From positions 3,534,001 through 3,598,000 of the forward strand of contig NZ_CP116034.1 in NCBI RefSeq assembly GCF_027945075.1: a DNA stretch of 64,000 nt, in the 5' to 3' direction. Both the position numbers and the translations under genes were made by a program. The DNA is from Chryseobacterium sp. CY350 (GTDB lineage: Bacteria; Bacteroidota; Bacteroidia; Flavobacteriales; Weeksellaceae). Numbering within the stretch: position 1 is the stretch's first letter; every line of letters starts with the position of its first letter. The notes under the pieces are model-generated. The model had not been told where the DNA came from. It saw nothing but the letters and a program-made list of their open reading frames with translations, and searched no databases. Positions 1 through 8,508 of this stretch are shown piece by piece.

Positions 1-460
1 TTGGGAGGTCGATATGATATAAAGAATAGATATGTGGAGCCAACTATTTTATTTCCTAGTTCCTGGGAAGATCCGGCGATGCAGCAGGAAATTTTCGGAC
101 CTGTATTTCCAATTTTGGTTTATAAGGATTTAAAGGAAATTGTAGAAATTATCAAACGCAAACCAAAATCTCTGGCAGCATATTTCTTCAGTAAAAATCA
201 AAAAAATATCGACTATTTTGTTAATTCTGTATCATTTGGTGGCGGTTGTATCAACCAAACCAACCTTCACTGCTGGATAGACAGTGCCTTTTGGTGGTGT
301 AGGATATGCTGGTATGGGAAAATATTATGGAAAAGCAGGTTTTGATGCATTAAGTAATACAAAAGCGATGCTCATAGGAAATCCGGATCTGGAACTTGAT
401 GTTTTTCCTCCTTATGAGGGAAAGGATATTGCAAAAAACTTAAGTTTATTTGGCTCGTAG
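1..460 (+). pseudogene. aldehyde dehydrogenase, C-terminal part, frameshifted
   Basis: C-terminal end of an NAD(P)-dependent aldehyde dehydrogenase, which oxidises aldehydes to acids; the N-terminus and the catalytic Cys lie outside the window. Seen: the family stretch EIFGPVFPIL near residue 32 and GGGCINQTNLH before the break. At about 286 the frame shifts: after WIDS the family sequence PFGGVGYAGMGKYYGK resumes in frame 2 and runs to a TAG at 458-460. The expected text is DSLPFGG, so either two bases are missing or one is extra. The remaining C-terminal reading, ending in NLSLFGS, is intact and typical of class-3-like enzymes. A real pseudogene or an assembly error are both possible; the clean sequence on both sides favours an error or a very recent mutation. 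Confidence 0.85.
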
Positions 461-552
461 TATAACTTAAAGACAACAAAATGTATTAAAAATAAAACAC
501 GTCAAGTTTTGTCGCATTACAGTAATAGCTTTGAATTATAAATATTACAGCT

Positions 553-1248
553 ATGAAAATTCCATTTTATTTAAGTTTCAGAGAATTTGAAAACGATTAT
601 TATAACAATCTTGAAATTTGGTTTGAGAACAATCAAAATACAAATGAAACAGACTTTCTTTTGGCTGTAAAAGAGTTTTATAAACCTTACCTCTGTTACA
701 GTTTTGCTGATGATAAGTTGCAGACCGAAGCGTTGATAGAGGTAAAAAACTGTTTCTTTTCTTTTCTTGAGAATTATGGAATATCATTTCATATTGATGA
801 AAAGACCAAAAATTCTAAGACAAAAATTAACTCAGTTTCAGAAGCGAAAACGATATCAATGATGGATTATGCACAATGTGTTTTAGATAAAATTTATACC
901 TATTTTCAGCAATATCAAATATCAATGAAAGAAAATGAGACCGTACTTAATTATATAAATAATTACGAAATAATCACACTACGAGAAAAAAACGGATATT
1001 GCTTAGATTATGATATGCATCAGAAAACAATTCCTTTCTTAAAAGTATATTTGCCACGTTTTGGAAGCACGGTTGACATTTCTTTGTACAGAGATTTTTA
1101 CTGTTCGGCTGTAAAAATTGCTGATTTTATCGATCAGAAATTAAAAGCAGTAGAAGCATTTGATCAGAGTATTTATACAGAATTAAAATCTGAAGCTGTC
1201 ATGAAAATTCACATGAGAGGGCATAGTTTCCTTACGATCTGTAATTGA
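553..1248 (+). CDS. hypothetical protein, 231 aa
   Basis: I do not recognise this family. The product is a soluble-looking protein of 231 residues without signal peptide or membrane segment, rich in Tyr, Phe, Asn and Lys, starting MKIPFYLSFREFEND. The ATG at 553 is the only good start, about 90 bp after the broken aldehyde dehydrogenase. A hairpin with a T-run follows at 1312-1344, so the gene probably forms its own unit or ends the upstream one. The C-terminal third (FLKVYLPRFGSTVDIS) looks like a folded alpha/beta stretch but carries no motif I can name. Codon use resembles its neighbours. Confidence 0.7.
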   Translation: MKIPFYLSFREFENDYYNNLEIWFENNQNTNETDFLLAVKEFYKPYLCYSFADDKLQTEALIEVKNCFFSFLENYGISFHIDEKTKNSKTKINSVSEAKTISMMDYAQCVLDKIYTYFQQYQISMKENETVLNYINNYEIITLREKNGYCLDYDMHQKTIPFLKVYLPRFGSTVDISLYRDFYCSAVKIADFIDQKLKAVEAFDQSIYTELKSEAVMKIHMRGHSFLTICN

Positions 1249-1311
1249 TAACATCTTCTACTTTCGTTTTCTCTTACTGTTGTTGTGCAATCATTTGATT
1301 ATACTAAGATA

Positions 1312-1344
1312 AAATCCAGACCTGTTGATCTGGATTTATTTTTT
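1312..1344 (+). terminator. rho-independent terminator
   Basis: Stem aaatccaga (1312-1320) pairs with tctggattt (1329-1337) across an 8-nt loop and is followed by attttttg. It would end the 553-1248 transcript. Confidence 0.7.
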
Positions 1345-1429
1345 GAAATAAAGAGTTATATTTTATCTCTTTTCTGTTTCGTCATAATAATGCAAATTCT
1401 TTTCTGCTGACGTAGTTTTTGATTCAATT

Positions 1430-1927
1430 TCAGAATCCATATCCGGATAAATCTCGCATATAAATTTTTAATCGTTGGTGCAGAAATACGTCAATAAGTA
1501 ACATGCCCAGAAACATTACAGTGAAACCAAGTGATAGTCCTTGAATATACTCTTTGTTAAACATAAAAAAGCAACCTACTGAGAGTATTAATAATCCTGC
1601 CCAGATGTACTTCGTTATTGTATAGCTTTTATGGTCTGATTTTGTTTTAATTAATTCACTATCAATTGTTTCTTGTGGGTTTGTTTGAAAGATTTCCTTT
1701 GTTTGTTCCCTATATTTTGGTCTGGAAAACATTAAATATCCACCGTAACCTAAGTTCATCATAAAAAGTAGACCGAGAGGAACCAGCATTCCTTTCTGAA
1801 GCAAATTGCCATTTTTGGCAAACAAAAAACAGACAGGCAGAATAATAATAATGGCTATTCCTATCATCCATTTTCCCTGATCAATATCAGCTTTTGTCCA
1901 TGTTTGCAAATGTTGTATAAAGTCCAT
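1430..1927 (-). CDS. four-helix membrane protein, unknown function
   Basis: A 165-aa integral inner-membrane protein with four hydrophobic helices at roughly residues 20-38, 45-66, 106-124 and 129-150, and a charged cytoplasm-like loop (about 70-104) between helices two and three. No catalytic or transport motif is visible. The start lies only 3 bp after the stop of the AraC-type regulator upstream, so the two genes are almost certainly co-transcribed and perhaps translationally coupled. It may serve a signalling or stress role with that regulator, but this is inference from position only. Confidence 0.7.
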   Translation of the reverse strand: MDFIQHLQTWTKADIDQGKWMIGIAIIIILPVCFLFAKNGNLLQKGMLVPLGLLFMMNLGYGGYLMFSRPKYREQTKEIFQTNPQETIDSELIKTKSDHKSYTITKYIWAGLLILSVGCFFMFNKEYIQGLSLGFTVMFLGMLLIDVFLHQRLKIYMRDLSGYGF

Positions 1928-1930
1928 TTT

Positions 1931-2734
1931 TTAAATTTGAGAAGTAGTTTGTCCAAACTTTTCTTTGAAAGAAGTGTAAAAATGAGATAGATTTTCAAAA
2001 CCTAAATCCAAATAAAAGTTGGCTGGTTTTTGGTTTTTATGTTTAATTAAATAATACGCTTCATCAAGGCGTTTTGCAAGCAGCCATTGTTTTGGCGTGG
2101 TCTCAAAAGTCTTGGCAAAATCACGTTTAAAACCTGAAAGACTTCTTCCGGTAAGTTTTGCAAGAGATTCCACAGAAACGTTAAACGTATAATTTTGGTT
2201 CATAAATTCTTTCAGATCCATTTTAAAAGGTTCGGAAAAATCAAATAAAATTTTTTTAAAATCTACGTTGCTTCGCAGCAATAATTCTATTGCTTCCCTG
2301 ATTTTCAAATCTGCCAATCGTGGCGAAGCGTCTTTTTTTTTGTTAATGTAGGGTGATAATGAAACAAAGTAATTTTGTAGAAAATCATCTGCTTCAAAAA
2401 AAATTTTCTGTTGACCTTCATATTTTTTGTCAACGATGATTTTGTTTTCTAAAGCGTATTGCTGCAACGTAGCTTTGTCTAACATTATTGATAAAAACTG
2501 ATATTTTCCAGATTTTGCAGGGTATTTAATTGTTCGAATCAGTTGATTTTTTTTAACCAATACTATTGTGTTTTCTGGAATAACTGTGTTTCCGTCTGCG
2601 TGAAAAGCGTGTGTTTCACCCGAAAGTTGAAATCCTAAAAAATGTTCAGGAATAAATTCTTCACTTCCTCTGTGCTTTTCATAAATACAAGAATAAACCA
2701 ACTTGTCAAAAATTATTTCACGCTTTGTTTCCAT
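1931..2734 (-). CDS. AraC family transcriptional regulator
   Basis: DNA-binding regulator of 267 aa. The C-terminal 85 residues hold the double helix-turn-helix of the AraC/XylS family: VESLAKLTGRSLSGFKRDF (first helix pair) followed by the typical second part with LGFENLSHFYTSFKEKFG. The N-terminal half is a cupin-like sensor region. The start is set at METKREIIFD (2734); longer readings would run into the end of the upstream gene. It follows the GlcG-like gene by 19 bp and precedes a membrane protein by 3 bp, so it sits in a leftward operon with the SDR and GlcG-like genes and probably controls that operon. Confidence 0.88.
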   Translation of the reverse strand: METKREIIFDKLVYSCIYEKHRGSEEFIPEHFLGFQLSGETHAFHADGNTVIPENTIVLVKKNQLIRTIKYPAKSGKYQFLSIMLDKATLQQYALENKIIVDKKYEGQQKIFFEADDFLQNYFVSLSPYINKKKDASPRLADLKIREAIELLLRSNVDFKKILFDFSEPFKMDLKEFMNQNYTFNVSVESLAKLTGRSLSGFKRDFAKTFETTPKQWLLAKRLDEAYYLIKHKNQKPANFYLDLGFENLSHFYTSFKEKFGQTTSQI

Positions 2735-2753
2735 CACTGCAAATATCTTAAAT

Positions 2754-3155
2754 TTAATTGAGTGCAGCCACTCCGAAACTTGCAATTTCTTTATCTTGCT
2801 CTGGTGAACCTCCGGAAGATGCAATTGCACCAATAATGTCACCGTTCTTATTTTTGATTATAACACCGCCAGCAATAGTTAATAATCCCTCATTTGAATT
2901 TAACATTCCGTATCCGTGGATTTCTGCTCCTGAAACAATTGTTCCCATTATGTCGCTATCTACCCCGAACATTACGGCAGTTCTCGCTTTCTTTATCGCA
3001 AATTCGATCACGCCAAAAACGCGGTCTAATCTTGCAAACGCGACCAAATGCCCACCTGTATCAACTACCGCAAGGCTTACAGGTATGTTAAATTCTTTTG
3101 CTTTCTGAATAGAAGCATTTATTGCTTTTGTTGCTTCGTAATAATTAATGTTCAT
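2754..3155 (-). CDS. GlcG/HbpS-type (DUF336) protein
   Basis: A 133-aa member of the GlcG/HbpS/PduO-C family, small alpha/beta proteins reported to bind haem or corrinoid-like ligands; the physiological role is often unclear. Seen: the family hallmarks VSLAVVDTGGHLVAFARLD near residues 26-44, IAGGVIIKNKNGDIIGAI, and the C-terminal SSGGSPEQDKEIA. No signal peptide, so cytoplasmic. It lies between an SDR oxidoreductase and an AraC regulator, a common pairing in flavobacteria and consistent with an inducible detoxification or catabolic unit. Confidence 0.85.
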   Translation of the reverse strand: MNINYYEATKAINASIQKAKEFNIPVSLAVVDTGGHLVAFARLDRVFGVIEFAIKKARTAVMFGVDSDIMGTIVSGAEIHGYGMLNSNEGLLTIAGGVIIKNKNGDIIGAIASSGGSPEQDKEIASFGVAALN

Positions 3156-3180
3156 CTTTTTAAGTTTTTAATTAATAAAG

Positions 3181-3211
3181 AAAGCACAGTTTGAATAAAC
3201 TGCGCTTTCAG
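3181..3211 (-). terminator. hairpin after the SDR gene
   Basis: Stem 3181-3192 pairs with 3197-3208 (one mismatch); on the minus strand it is followed by TTTCTTTATTAATT. It lies between the SDR stop and the GlcG-like start and may act as a partial terminator within the operon. Confidence 0.55.
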
Positions 3212-3221
3212 GGATTTTAAT

Positions 3222-4014
3222 TTAGCTTTTTGCTGTCCAAGCTTCTGCCTGCAATTGTTTTACAAAATCTTCAGTTTCTTTTGGGTGTACATTTCTAAAG
3301 TTTGAGTTATCATCCAACGCTACATCAACAATACAATCTGCCATAGATTGAGGGTCTAATTGATTTGCCAGAGCTTCTGCAGTTCCATCAAATGCAGACG
3401 GCGGAGTGAAATTAACTTTAGGATTGTACCAGCGATTGATCGTATCTACACCACGGTCATTGAAACCTGTACCAAAAATCCCAGGATTGCAAGTTGCAAT
3501 TTTGATATTAAACTGAGCTAATTCGGTTTTTAAACCTTCTGCTATAGAGCCCATTGCGTGCTTAGATGCGCAGTAAGCAGCAACGTAGGGCACAGTCCAT
3601 AATTCTCCCATAGAAGTTGTGAATACAATTTTCCCGGGTCTCTTCTCATCAATAAATTTTTTGATGAAACCCTGTGCTAGCTGAAGTCCGCCAAAAACAT
3701 TAACATCAAACATAGAGCGGATTAAATTTACAGGTTGTTCTGCAATTGGGCCGCCTTCCATAATCCCGGCATTGCTGATTAAAATATCAATGTCGTATTT
3801 TTGAGTAATATAGTCGATATCAGTTTGGTTGGTTACATCCAATTTATCTACAGTTAATTCTATACCCAGCTCTTTGGCTTCTCTTATCAAGTCACTCATT
3901 TGCGGATACACTTGTGCCGTAGCAATTACTTTGTGTCCTTTTTTTTGCTAAATCGAAAGCAGCAAGTTTTCCAAAACCGCTTGCAGCTCCTGTAATTAAA
4001 ATTCTTTTGTTCAT
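3222..4014 (-). pseudogene. short-chain dehydrogenase/reductase, frameshifted near N-terminus
   Basis: Classical SDR oxidoreductase. The cofactor motif TGAASGFGK is encoded just after an ATG at 4014 (MNKRILITGAASGFGK), and the catalytic YCASK motif with preceding TTS is in the downstream frame, as are NAG and CNPG. The two parts are separated by a run of eight A (minus strand, about 3946-3953); seven A would restore GCA AAA AAA GGA and one continuous protein of about 263 aa. So either one A was inserted in a homopolymer, the gene is slippage-prone, or the assembly is wrong. It is first in the leftward SDR-GlcG-AraC-membrane protein unit. Confidence 0.85.
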
Positions 4015-4282
4015 ATTTACATTTTTAAAAATTATAAACAAAATTGAACTAATTTAACAAAGTAATTAGTTTGTGAGAGGTTTAAATTTATGTTGGCAGA
4101 AAGTTCAAAGTTTAAGATTTGCTATAACTTCGGACGAAAACTTATATGAAGCATAATATTTTACTTTAATACAAAAAATGCAACTCTTCAGGAAATGTGA
4201 AAAAGATGTTGGCACATATAGATGATTTTGTAAATATTTACAAAATTATATATCATTCAATACGAATGGATAGTAATTTAAA
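4015..4282. other. intergenic, no gene seen
   Basis: AT-rich spacer between the SDR start and the tRNA terminator. It must contain the promoter of the SDR operon on the minus strand, but I see no convincing -7 box and no ORF with family resemblance. Confidence 0.5.
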
Positions 4283-4310
4283 ATAAAAAAAGCGTTGAAA
4301 ATCAACGCTT
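4283..4310 (-). terminator. terminator of tRNA-Ser
   Basis: Stem agcgttga (4291-4298) and tcaacgct (4302-4309) with a 3-nt loop; on the minus strand it is followed by TTTTTTTATTTT, directly after the 3' end of the tRNA. Confidence 0.8.
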
Positions 4311-4313
4311 TTG

Positions 4314-4400
4314 CAGAGAGGAAGGGATTCGAACCCTCGATACAGTTACCCGCATACTACCTTTCCAGGGTAGCTCCTTCAACCACTCGGACACCTCTCT
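4314..4400 (-). tRNA. tRNA-Ser (anticodon GGA)
   Basis: An 87-nt class II tRNA. The acceptor stem AGAGAGG (5' end at 4400) pairs with CCTCTCT, followed by discriminator G at 4314; CCA is not encoded. The anticodon loop reads CTGGAAA, giving GGA, which decodes UCC and UCU. The long variable arm (TATGCGGGTAACTGTA region) and the T-arm GGGTTCGAATCCC fit serine tRNA. It lies 57 bp after the asparaginase gene on the same strand and has its own terminator. Confidence 0.95.
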
Positions 4401-4457
4401 ATGTTTTGAAGACTGCAAAAATAGTTTAATTTATCGAATTAGCAAATTCTTATACTC

Positions 4458-5474
4458 TTATTCGCTGATTTCCCCACAAATATTTCTTGAGAAATTCTCT
4501 GCAAAACTTCCTTTGTAACTAGGGTTATCAATCAGGTGCATCGATTTTGTGATGGCAGATTCGGCTGTCATATCTTTTCCACTGATCGCTCCGATCTTAG
4601 CGAAAATATTGCTGTTTTCATATTTTCCAAAAGATATTCCACCTGAAATGCACTGACTTACAACCACTATTTCCGTACCGTTATTTCTGATTTCCTGAAG
4701 CGTTTGCAATGTTTTCTCACTGCTGAAAATTGTTCCGGAGCCGAAAACCTGAAGAATCAGAACTTTCATTTTGGGAATTTCTTTAAAATGATTCAGTTTC
4801 ATTCCCGGAAAAATTCTCCAGAACAAAACGTCCTCAGAAATATGTCTGTCTACATGAAATTCCACTAGACCGTCACCACGGAACAAATTGTCTTTGTCAA
4901 TTTTCAGATGTACTCCGGATTGCCCCAAAATAGGGTAATTCGGACTAGAATAGGCGTCAAAATACTCTGCAGAATATTTCAAAGTACGGTTTCCTCTCAA
5001 TAATTTATATTCAAAATAAATTGCAACTTCCTGAATCACCGCTTCATCTTGCTCATATAAACTTGCGTAATAAAGGCTCGTCAAAAGATTTTCTTTTGCA
5101 TCTGTTCTCAAATCTCCGATTGGAAGTTGTGAACCTGTAAGAATTACGGGTTTTGTTAATCCTTTTAGCATAAAACTCAATGCTGAAGCGGTGTAAGACA
5201 TTGTGTCTGTTCCGTGGAGAATTAAAAAACCATCATAATTTTTATAATTATCAAAGATATAATTGGCGATAATTCTCCATTCTTCAGGTCCCATATCCGA
5301 AGAATCGAGCGGTTTTGCGAAAGGATGTACGAAAACTTCGCATTCCATCAGTTTCATTTCGGGCATTTTCTCAAAAATATTTCCGAAATCAAAGGCACGG
5401 AGACTTCCGGTTTCGTAATCTTTTTCCATACCGATCGTTCCACCGGTATAAATAAGAAGGACTTTTCGCTTCAT
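4458..5474 (-). CDS. ansA: type I L-asparaginase
   Basis: Hydrolyses L-asparagine to aspartate and ammonia in the cytoplasm. 338 aa, the usual length of the type I (AnsA) branch. The first active-site motif YTGGTIG is at residues 9-15 (nucleophile Thr13 by comparison with the family) and the second, HGTDTM, is near residue 88; GSQLPIGDLRTDAKENL follows as in AnsA. No signal peptide, which separates it from periplasmic type II enzymes. Divergent from trmH with about 84 bp between the starts. It is the catabolic counterpart of the asparagine synthetase encoded at 30160-31827. Confidence 0.93.
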   Translation of the reverse strand: MKRKVLLIYTGGTIGMEKDYETGSLRAFDFGNIFEKMPEMKLMECEVFVHPFAKPLDSSDMGPEEWRIIANYIFDNYKNYDGFLILHGTDTMSYTASALSFMLKGLTKPVILTGSQLPIGDLRTDAKENLLTSLYYASLYEQDEAVIQEVAIYFEYKLLRGNRTLKYSAEYFDAYSSPNYPILGQSGVHLKIDKDNLFRGDGLVEFHVDRHISEDVLFWRIFPGMKLNHFKEIPKMKVLILQVFGSGTIFSSEKTLQTLQEIRNNGTEIVVVSQCISGGISFGKYENSNIFAKIGAISGKDMTAESAITKSMHLIDNPSYKGSFAENFSRNICGEISE

Positions 5475-5558
5475 TTTTTACTTTAAATTAAAGATTTTGA
5501 GTTTCTTTTCAGGTTCAGAATTTCAAAATTACGTTAATTTGCAAAGATTTGAAAATAG

Positions 5559-6230
5559 ATGGAAGATTTAGCTAAAACCTACGAGTATTTAAAACAGTTT
5601 TTAACCGAAGAAAGATTGAAAAAGATTGAACATTTCGCTCCCGAAAGTTCAGATTTTGTGCTTCCGGTTTTAGAAGATGTCTATCAGTTTAGAAATGCTG
5701 CCGCAATTGTGAGGTCTGTGGAAGCTTGCGGTTTTCATAAAGTCGTTGCTTTGCAGGAAGAAAATAATTTTGAACCGAATTTAAAAGTCACAAAAGGTGC
5801 AGATACTTGGGTTGAAGTAGAAAAGCTTCCCAGAAATATGGAATCTTTCCAGAAAATTAAAGATAAAGGTTACAAAATCGTTGTTGTTTCATTAGAAAAC
5901 GACGCAAAAATGCTTCCCGATTATGAAATTACAGAACCTATTGCATTAGTTTTCGGGACTGAAATGGAAGGTGTTTCTCAGGAAATTTTAGATTTTGCCG
6001 ATGAAACTTTGGCGATTCCGATGTATGGTTTTACAAGAAGTTTTAACGTTTCCGTTGCCGCTTCACTTTGTATGTATGAATTGAAGCAAAAATTGATGAA
6101 ATCCGGTATTGATTATAAGCTTAATGATGAGAAATTATTAAGAATGAAAATCCGTTGGACAGTAAACTCAATTAGAAGTGGTGAGCAAATCTATAATAAG
6201 TATTTGAAAGATAATGATTTGACACATTAA
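5559..6230 (+). CDS. trmH: TrmH-family tRNA 2'-O-methyltransferase
   Basis: SPOUT-class SAM-dependent RNA ribose methyltransferase, most likely forming Gm18 in tRNA. 223 aa. Seen: the N-terminal RNA-binding motif with RNAAAIVRSVEACGF, then the trefoil-knot SAM site ALVFGTEMEGVS and IPMYGFTRSFNVSVAAS, where Asn and Ser are the family residues. The C-terminus is long and basic, as in TrmH rather than TrmJ or TrmL. Its stop codon overlaps the stop of rsmE on the other strand (6227-6230), so the two genes converge with no room for a separate terminator. Confidence 0.88.
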   Translation: MEDLAKTYEYLKQFLTEERLKKIEHFAPESSDFVLPVLEDVYQFRNAAAIVRSVEACGFHKVVALQEENNFEPNLKVTKGADTWVEVEKLPRNMESFQKIKDKGYKIVVVSLENDAKMLPDYEITEPIALVFGTEMEGVSQEILDFADETLAIPMYGFTRSFNVSVAASLCMYELKQKLMKSGIDYKLNDEKLLRMKIRWTVNSIRSGEQIYNKYLKDNDLTH

Positions 6231-6922
6231 ACCATCTTCCCATAATTCCAGGCCGCTACAAAAACGCCCGCCGTTTCTGTTCGTAATCTTTGATTTCCGA
6301 GAGAAACCGCTTTAATGCCTTTTTCCGCTAAAAACAGAATTTCTTTATCCGAGAAATCACCTTCAGGACCAATTAAGAAAGTGTAGTTTTCTAGTTTTGG
6401 AATTTCATTTAAATTAATTCTTTCTAAATTTTCGTTGCAGTGCGCGACAAAAGTAGTTTCGGAATCTATATTTTTTAGAAAATCAGGCAACTTAACTAAA
6501 TCATTAATGACAGGAAAATGAAATCTCAAACTTTGTTTTGAAGCGGCAACCGCCTGTTTTCTAAGTTTATCAATATTTAAATTTTTTCGCTCAGTTTTTT
6601 CGGTCTGAAGAATCGTAATCTCAGAGATCCCCATTTCTACGGCTTTTTCCACAAAAAATTCGATGCGGTCAATATTTTTAGTCGGAGCAATGGCGATATG
6701 AAGTTTTGGATTAAAATCTGGCGTTTCAGTTTTAATTTCGACAACTTCAATTCCTGCTTTTTTACCTTCAATGATCAAAATTCCTGAAGCTAAATTTCCT
6801 TTTCCATCCGTAACATAAATTTCTTCGCCATCTTTCATACGAAGAACTTTCACAATGTGCTGCTGTTCTTCGTCATTGATGATTGCTTTTCCGTTATTGA
6901 TTTCTCCAAAAAAAAGTTTCAT
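6227..6922 (-). CDS. rsmE: 16S rRNA m3U1498 methyltransferase
   Basis: Methylates N3 of U1498 in helix 44 of 16S rRNA. 231 aa, a normal length. The N-terminal PUA-like domain (about 1-70, with HIVKVLRMKDGEEIYVTDG) is followed by the SPOUT domain with LIGPEGDFSDKEI and LGNQRLRTETA, the SAM-binding knot. It is transcribed towards trmH and the stops overlap. The upstream hypothetical gene (7054-7464) reads the same way but is separated by a REP-like inverted repeat. Confidence 0.95.
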   Translation of the reverse strand: MKLFFGEINNGKAIINDEEQQHIVKVLRMKDGEEIYVTDGKGNLASGILIIEGKKAGIEVVEIKTETPDFNPKLHIAIAPTKNIDRIEFFVEKAVEMGISEITILQTEKTERKNLNIDKLRKQAVAASKQSLRFHFPVINDLVKLPDFLKNIDSETTFVAHCNENLERINLNEIPKLENYTFLIGPEGDFSDKEILFLAEKGIKAVSLGNQRLRTETAGVFVAAWNYGKMV

Positions 6923-6970
6923 ATATTGGTATTTAGAATCTGCCTAAAATTTTATTAATAATGAGTATCA

Positions 6971-7055
6971 AAGGACGCTTCGACAGGCTCAGCGTGACAT
7001 CGCTACTACTAGTTATTTAATTTTCAAACTGTCAGGCTGAGCTTGTCGAAGCCTT
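6971..7055. repeat. REP-like imperfect inverted repeat
   Basis: The left arm (6971-6999, core CTTCGACAGGCTCAGC) and the right arm (7030-7055, core GCTGAGCTTGTCGAAG) are inverted copies with a 30-bp spacer. The core is a kind widely scattered in flavobacterial intergenic regions (recollection, not searched). The right arm touches the stop codon of the 7054-7464 gene. It may act as an mRNA 3'-end stabiliser or terminator, or be a REP element mobilised by a RAYT transposase elsewhere. Confidence 0.75.
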
Positions 7056-7464
7056 AAAACGCAATTTCATTATCGCTCAAAAATGCCACTCCGGTTTTTA
7101 TTGTAGTATAAATATCACCGTCACAATCTCTGTACGAACAAGCGTAGATCTCCTCAATCCACTTATTATTCATAAAAATAAGATTCAAATATTCATTTTT
7201 TCTTAAATTATTTTTGATGGATAAATAATCTCCTTCTTTCGGTTCGAAACTAAAACTAAATACATTTTCTGAATTTATTTTTTCTACAATTTCTTCCTTT
7301 ACATTCTGCACATATCCAATTTCAGAACTGATCATGATATAATCTTCGTCTTCAGATTTTTCTGTAACTTCATTTTTTCCGGTAATCGTCTCTAAAACCC
7401 AATAATATTTTGAGTTCTTTTTCGATTGCGTTCCCAGTACTTTTTCTTCTAATAATATTTTCAT
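7054..7464 (-). CDS. hypothetical protein, 136 aa
   Basis: Unrecognised acidic cytoplasmic protein of 136 aa, starting MKILLEEKVLGTQSK. No signal peptide, membrane segment or catalytic motif. Length and fold propensity (alternating beta strands such as YWVLETITG and IYTTIKTGVAFL) suggest a small immunity-like or SMI1-like beta/alpha protein, but I cannot assign a family. It lies 23 bp downstream of tsaD on the same strand and so may be co-transcribed with it; its end is framed by a REP-like palindrome. Confidence 0.65.
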   Translation of the reverse strand: MKILLEEKVLGTQSKKNSKYYWVLETITGKNEVTEKSEDEDYIMISSEIGYVQNVKEEIVEKINSENVFSFSFEPKEGDYLSIKNNLRKNEYLNLIFMNNKWIEEIYACSYRDCDGDIYTTIKTGVAFLSDNEIAF

Positions 7465-7487
7465 CTGTAGAATCTTATTTTAAGTCT

Positions 7488-8504
7488 TTATAAGTCGTAT
7501 TTTGAAATTGCCGTTGTTCTTAAATCTGTAAATTCTCCTCTTTCGAATTTAAGCTGGGCAACCATTGCAATCATTGCGGCGTTATCTGTTGTGTATTCAA
7601 ATTTAGGAATGTAAATATTCCAGCCTAACTTCTGGTGATTGTCCTGCATAATTTGTCTTAAAGCAGAATTGGCAGAAACTCCACCCGCAATTGCTACTTC
7701 TTCTATGTTTAAATCTTTCGCTGCTTTCTCTAATTTATTCATTAAAATTTCAATGATGCATTTTTGGACCGAAGCACAAAGATCATTCATGTTTTCTTTA
7801 ATAAAATCAGGATTTTTCTTAACTTCTTTTTGGATGAAATATAAAACTGAAGTTTTAATTCCGCTGAAAGAGTAGTCGTAATTTTCTAATTTGGGTTTGT
7901 TAAACTTAAATGCATCAGGATTTCCTTCCTTTGCTAAACGGTCAATAGTCGGTCCTGCCGGATAATCGAGATCGAAAATTTTTCCGATTTTATCGAATGC
8001 TTCACCTGCTGCATCGTCAATTGTTTTTCCAATGATTTCCATGTCAAAATAATCTTTCACCAAGACAATCATGGTATGTCCGCCACTTACCGTAAGACAC
8101 AAAAAAGGGAATTTTGGCGGCACAGGATTTGCATCGTCGATGAAATGCGCCAAAATGTGCGCCTGAAGGTGATTTACTTCAATCAAAGGAACGTCTAAAC
8201 TCATAGCCAGAGACTTAGCAAACGAAGTTCCTACAAGGAGAGAACCCAAAAGTCCGGGACCTCGGGTAAAGCCTATGGCAGAGATTGCATTTTGTTGTAT
8301 ATTTGCTTTGGTTAAGGATTTTTCTACAACTGGAATAATATTCTGCTGATGAGCTCGTGACGCAAGCTCAGGAACCACACCTCCATATTCTTTATGGATC
8401 TCCTGGTTGGCTGCAATATTTGAAAGAATAGAATTTCCTTTAATAATGGCTGCTGAAGTATCGTCACAAGACGATTCGATACCTAAAATTATAGAGTCAC
8501 TCAT
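7488..8504 (-). CDS. tsaD: tRNA N6-adenosine threonylcarbamoyltransferase
   Basis: Transfers threonylcarbamoyl from TC-AMP to A37 of ANN-decoding tRNAs, as part of the TsaB/D/E complex. 338 aa, a standard length. Kae1/Qri7/YgjD signatures: GIESSCDDTSAAI at residues 8-20, the metal-binding HLQAHILAH (two His) near 113-121, and the SGGHT motif around residue 140; TTDNAAMIA is near the C-terminus. The start codon faces that of tamB across only 4 bp, so each promoter must lie inside the neighbouring coding sequence or overlap the starts. Confidence 0.96.
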   Translation of the reverse strand: MSDSIILGIESSCDDTSAAIIKGNSILSNIAANQEIHKEYGGVVPELASRAHQQNIIPVVEKSLTKANIQQNAISAIGFTRGPGLLGSLLVGTSFAKSLAMSLDVPLIEVNHLQAHILAHFIDDANPVPPKFPFLCLTVSGGHTMIVLVKDYFDMEIIGKTIDDAAGEAFDKIGKIFDLDYPAGPTIDRLAKEGNPDAFKFNKPKLENYDYSFSGIKTSVLYFIQKEVKKNPDFIKENMNDLCASVQKCIIEILMNKLEKAAKDLNIEEVAIAGGVSANSALRQIMQDNHQKLGWNIYIPKFEYTTDNAAMIAMVAQLKFERGEFTDLRTTAISKYDL

Positions 8505-8508
8505 AGTA

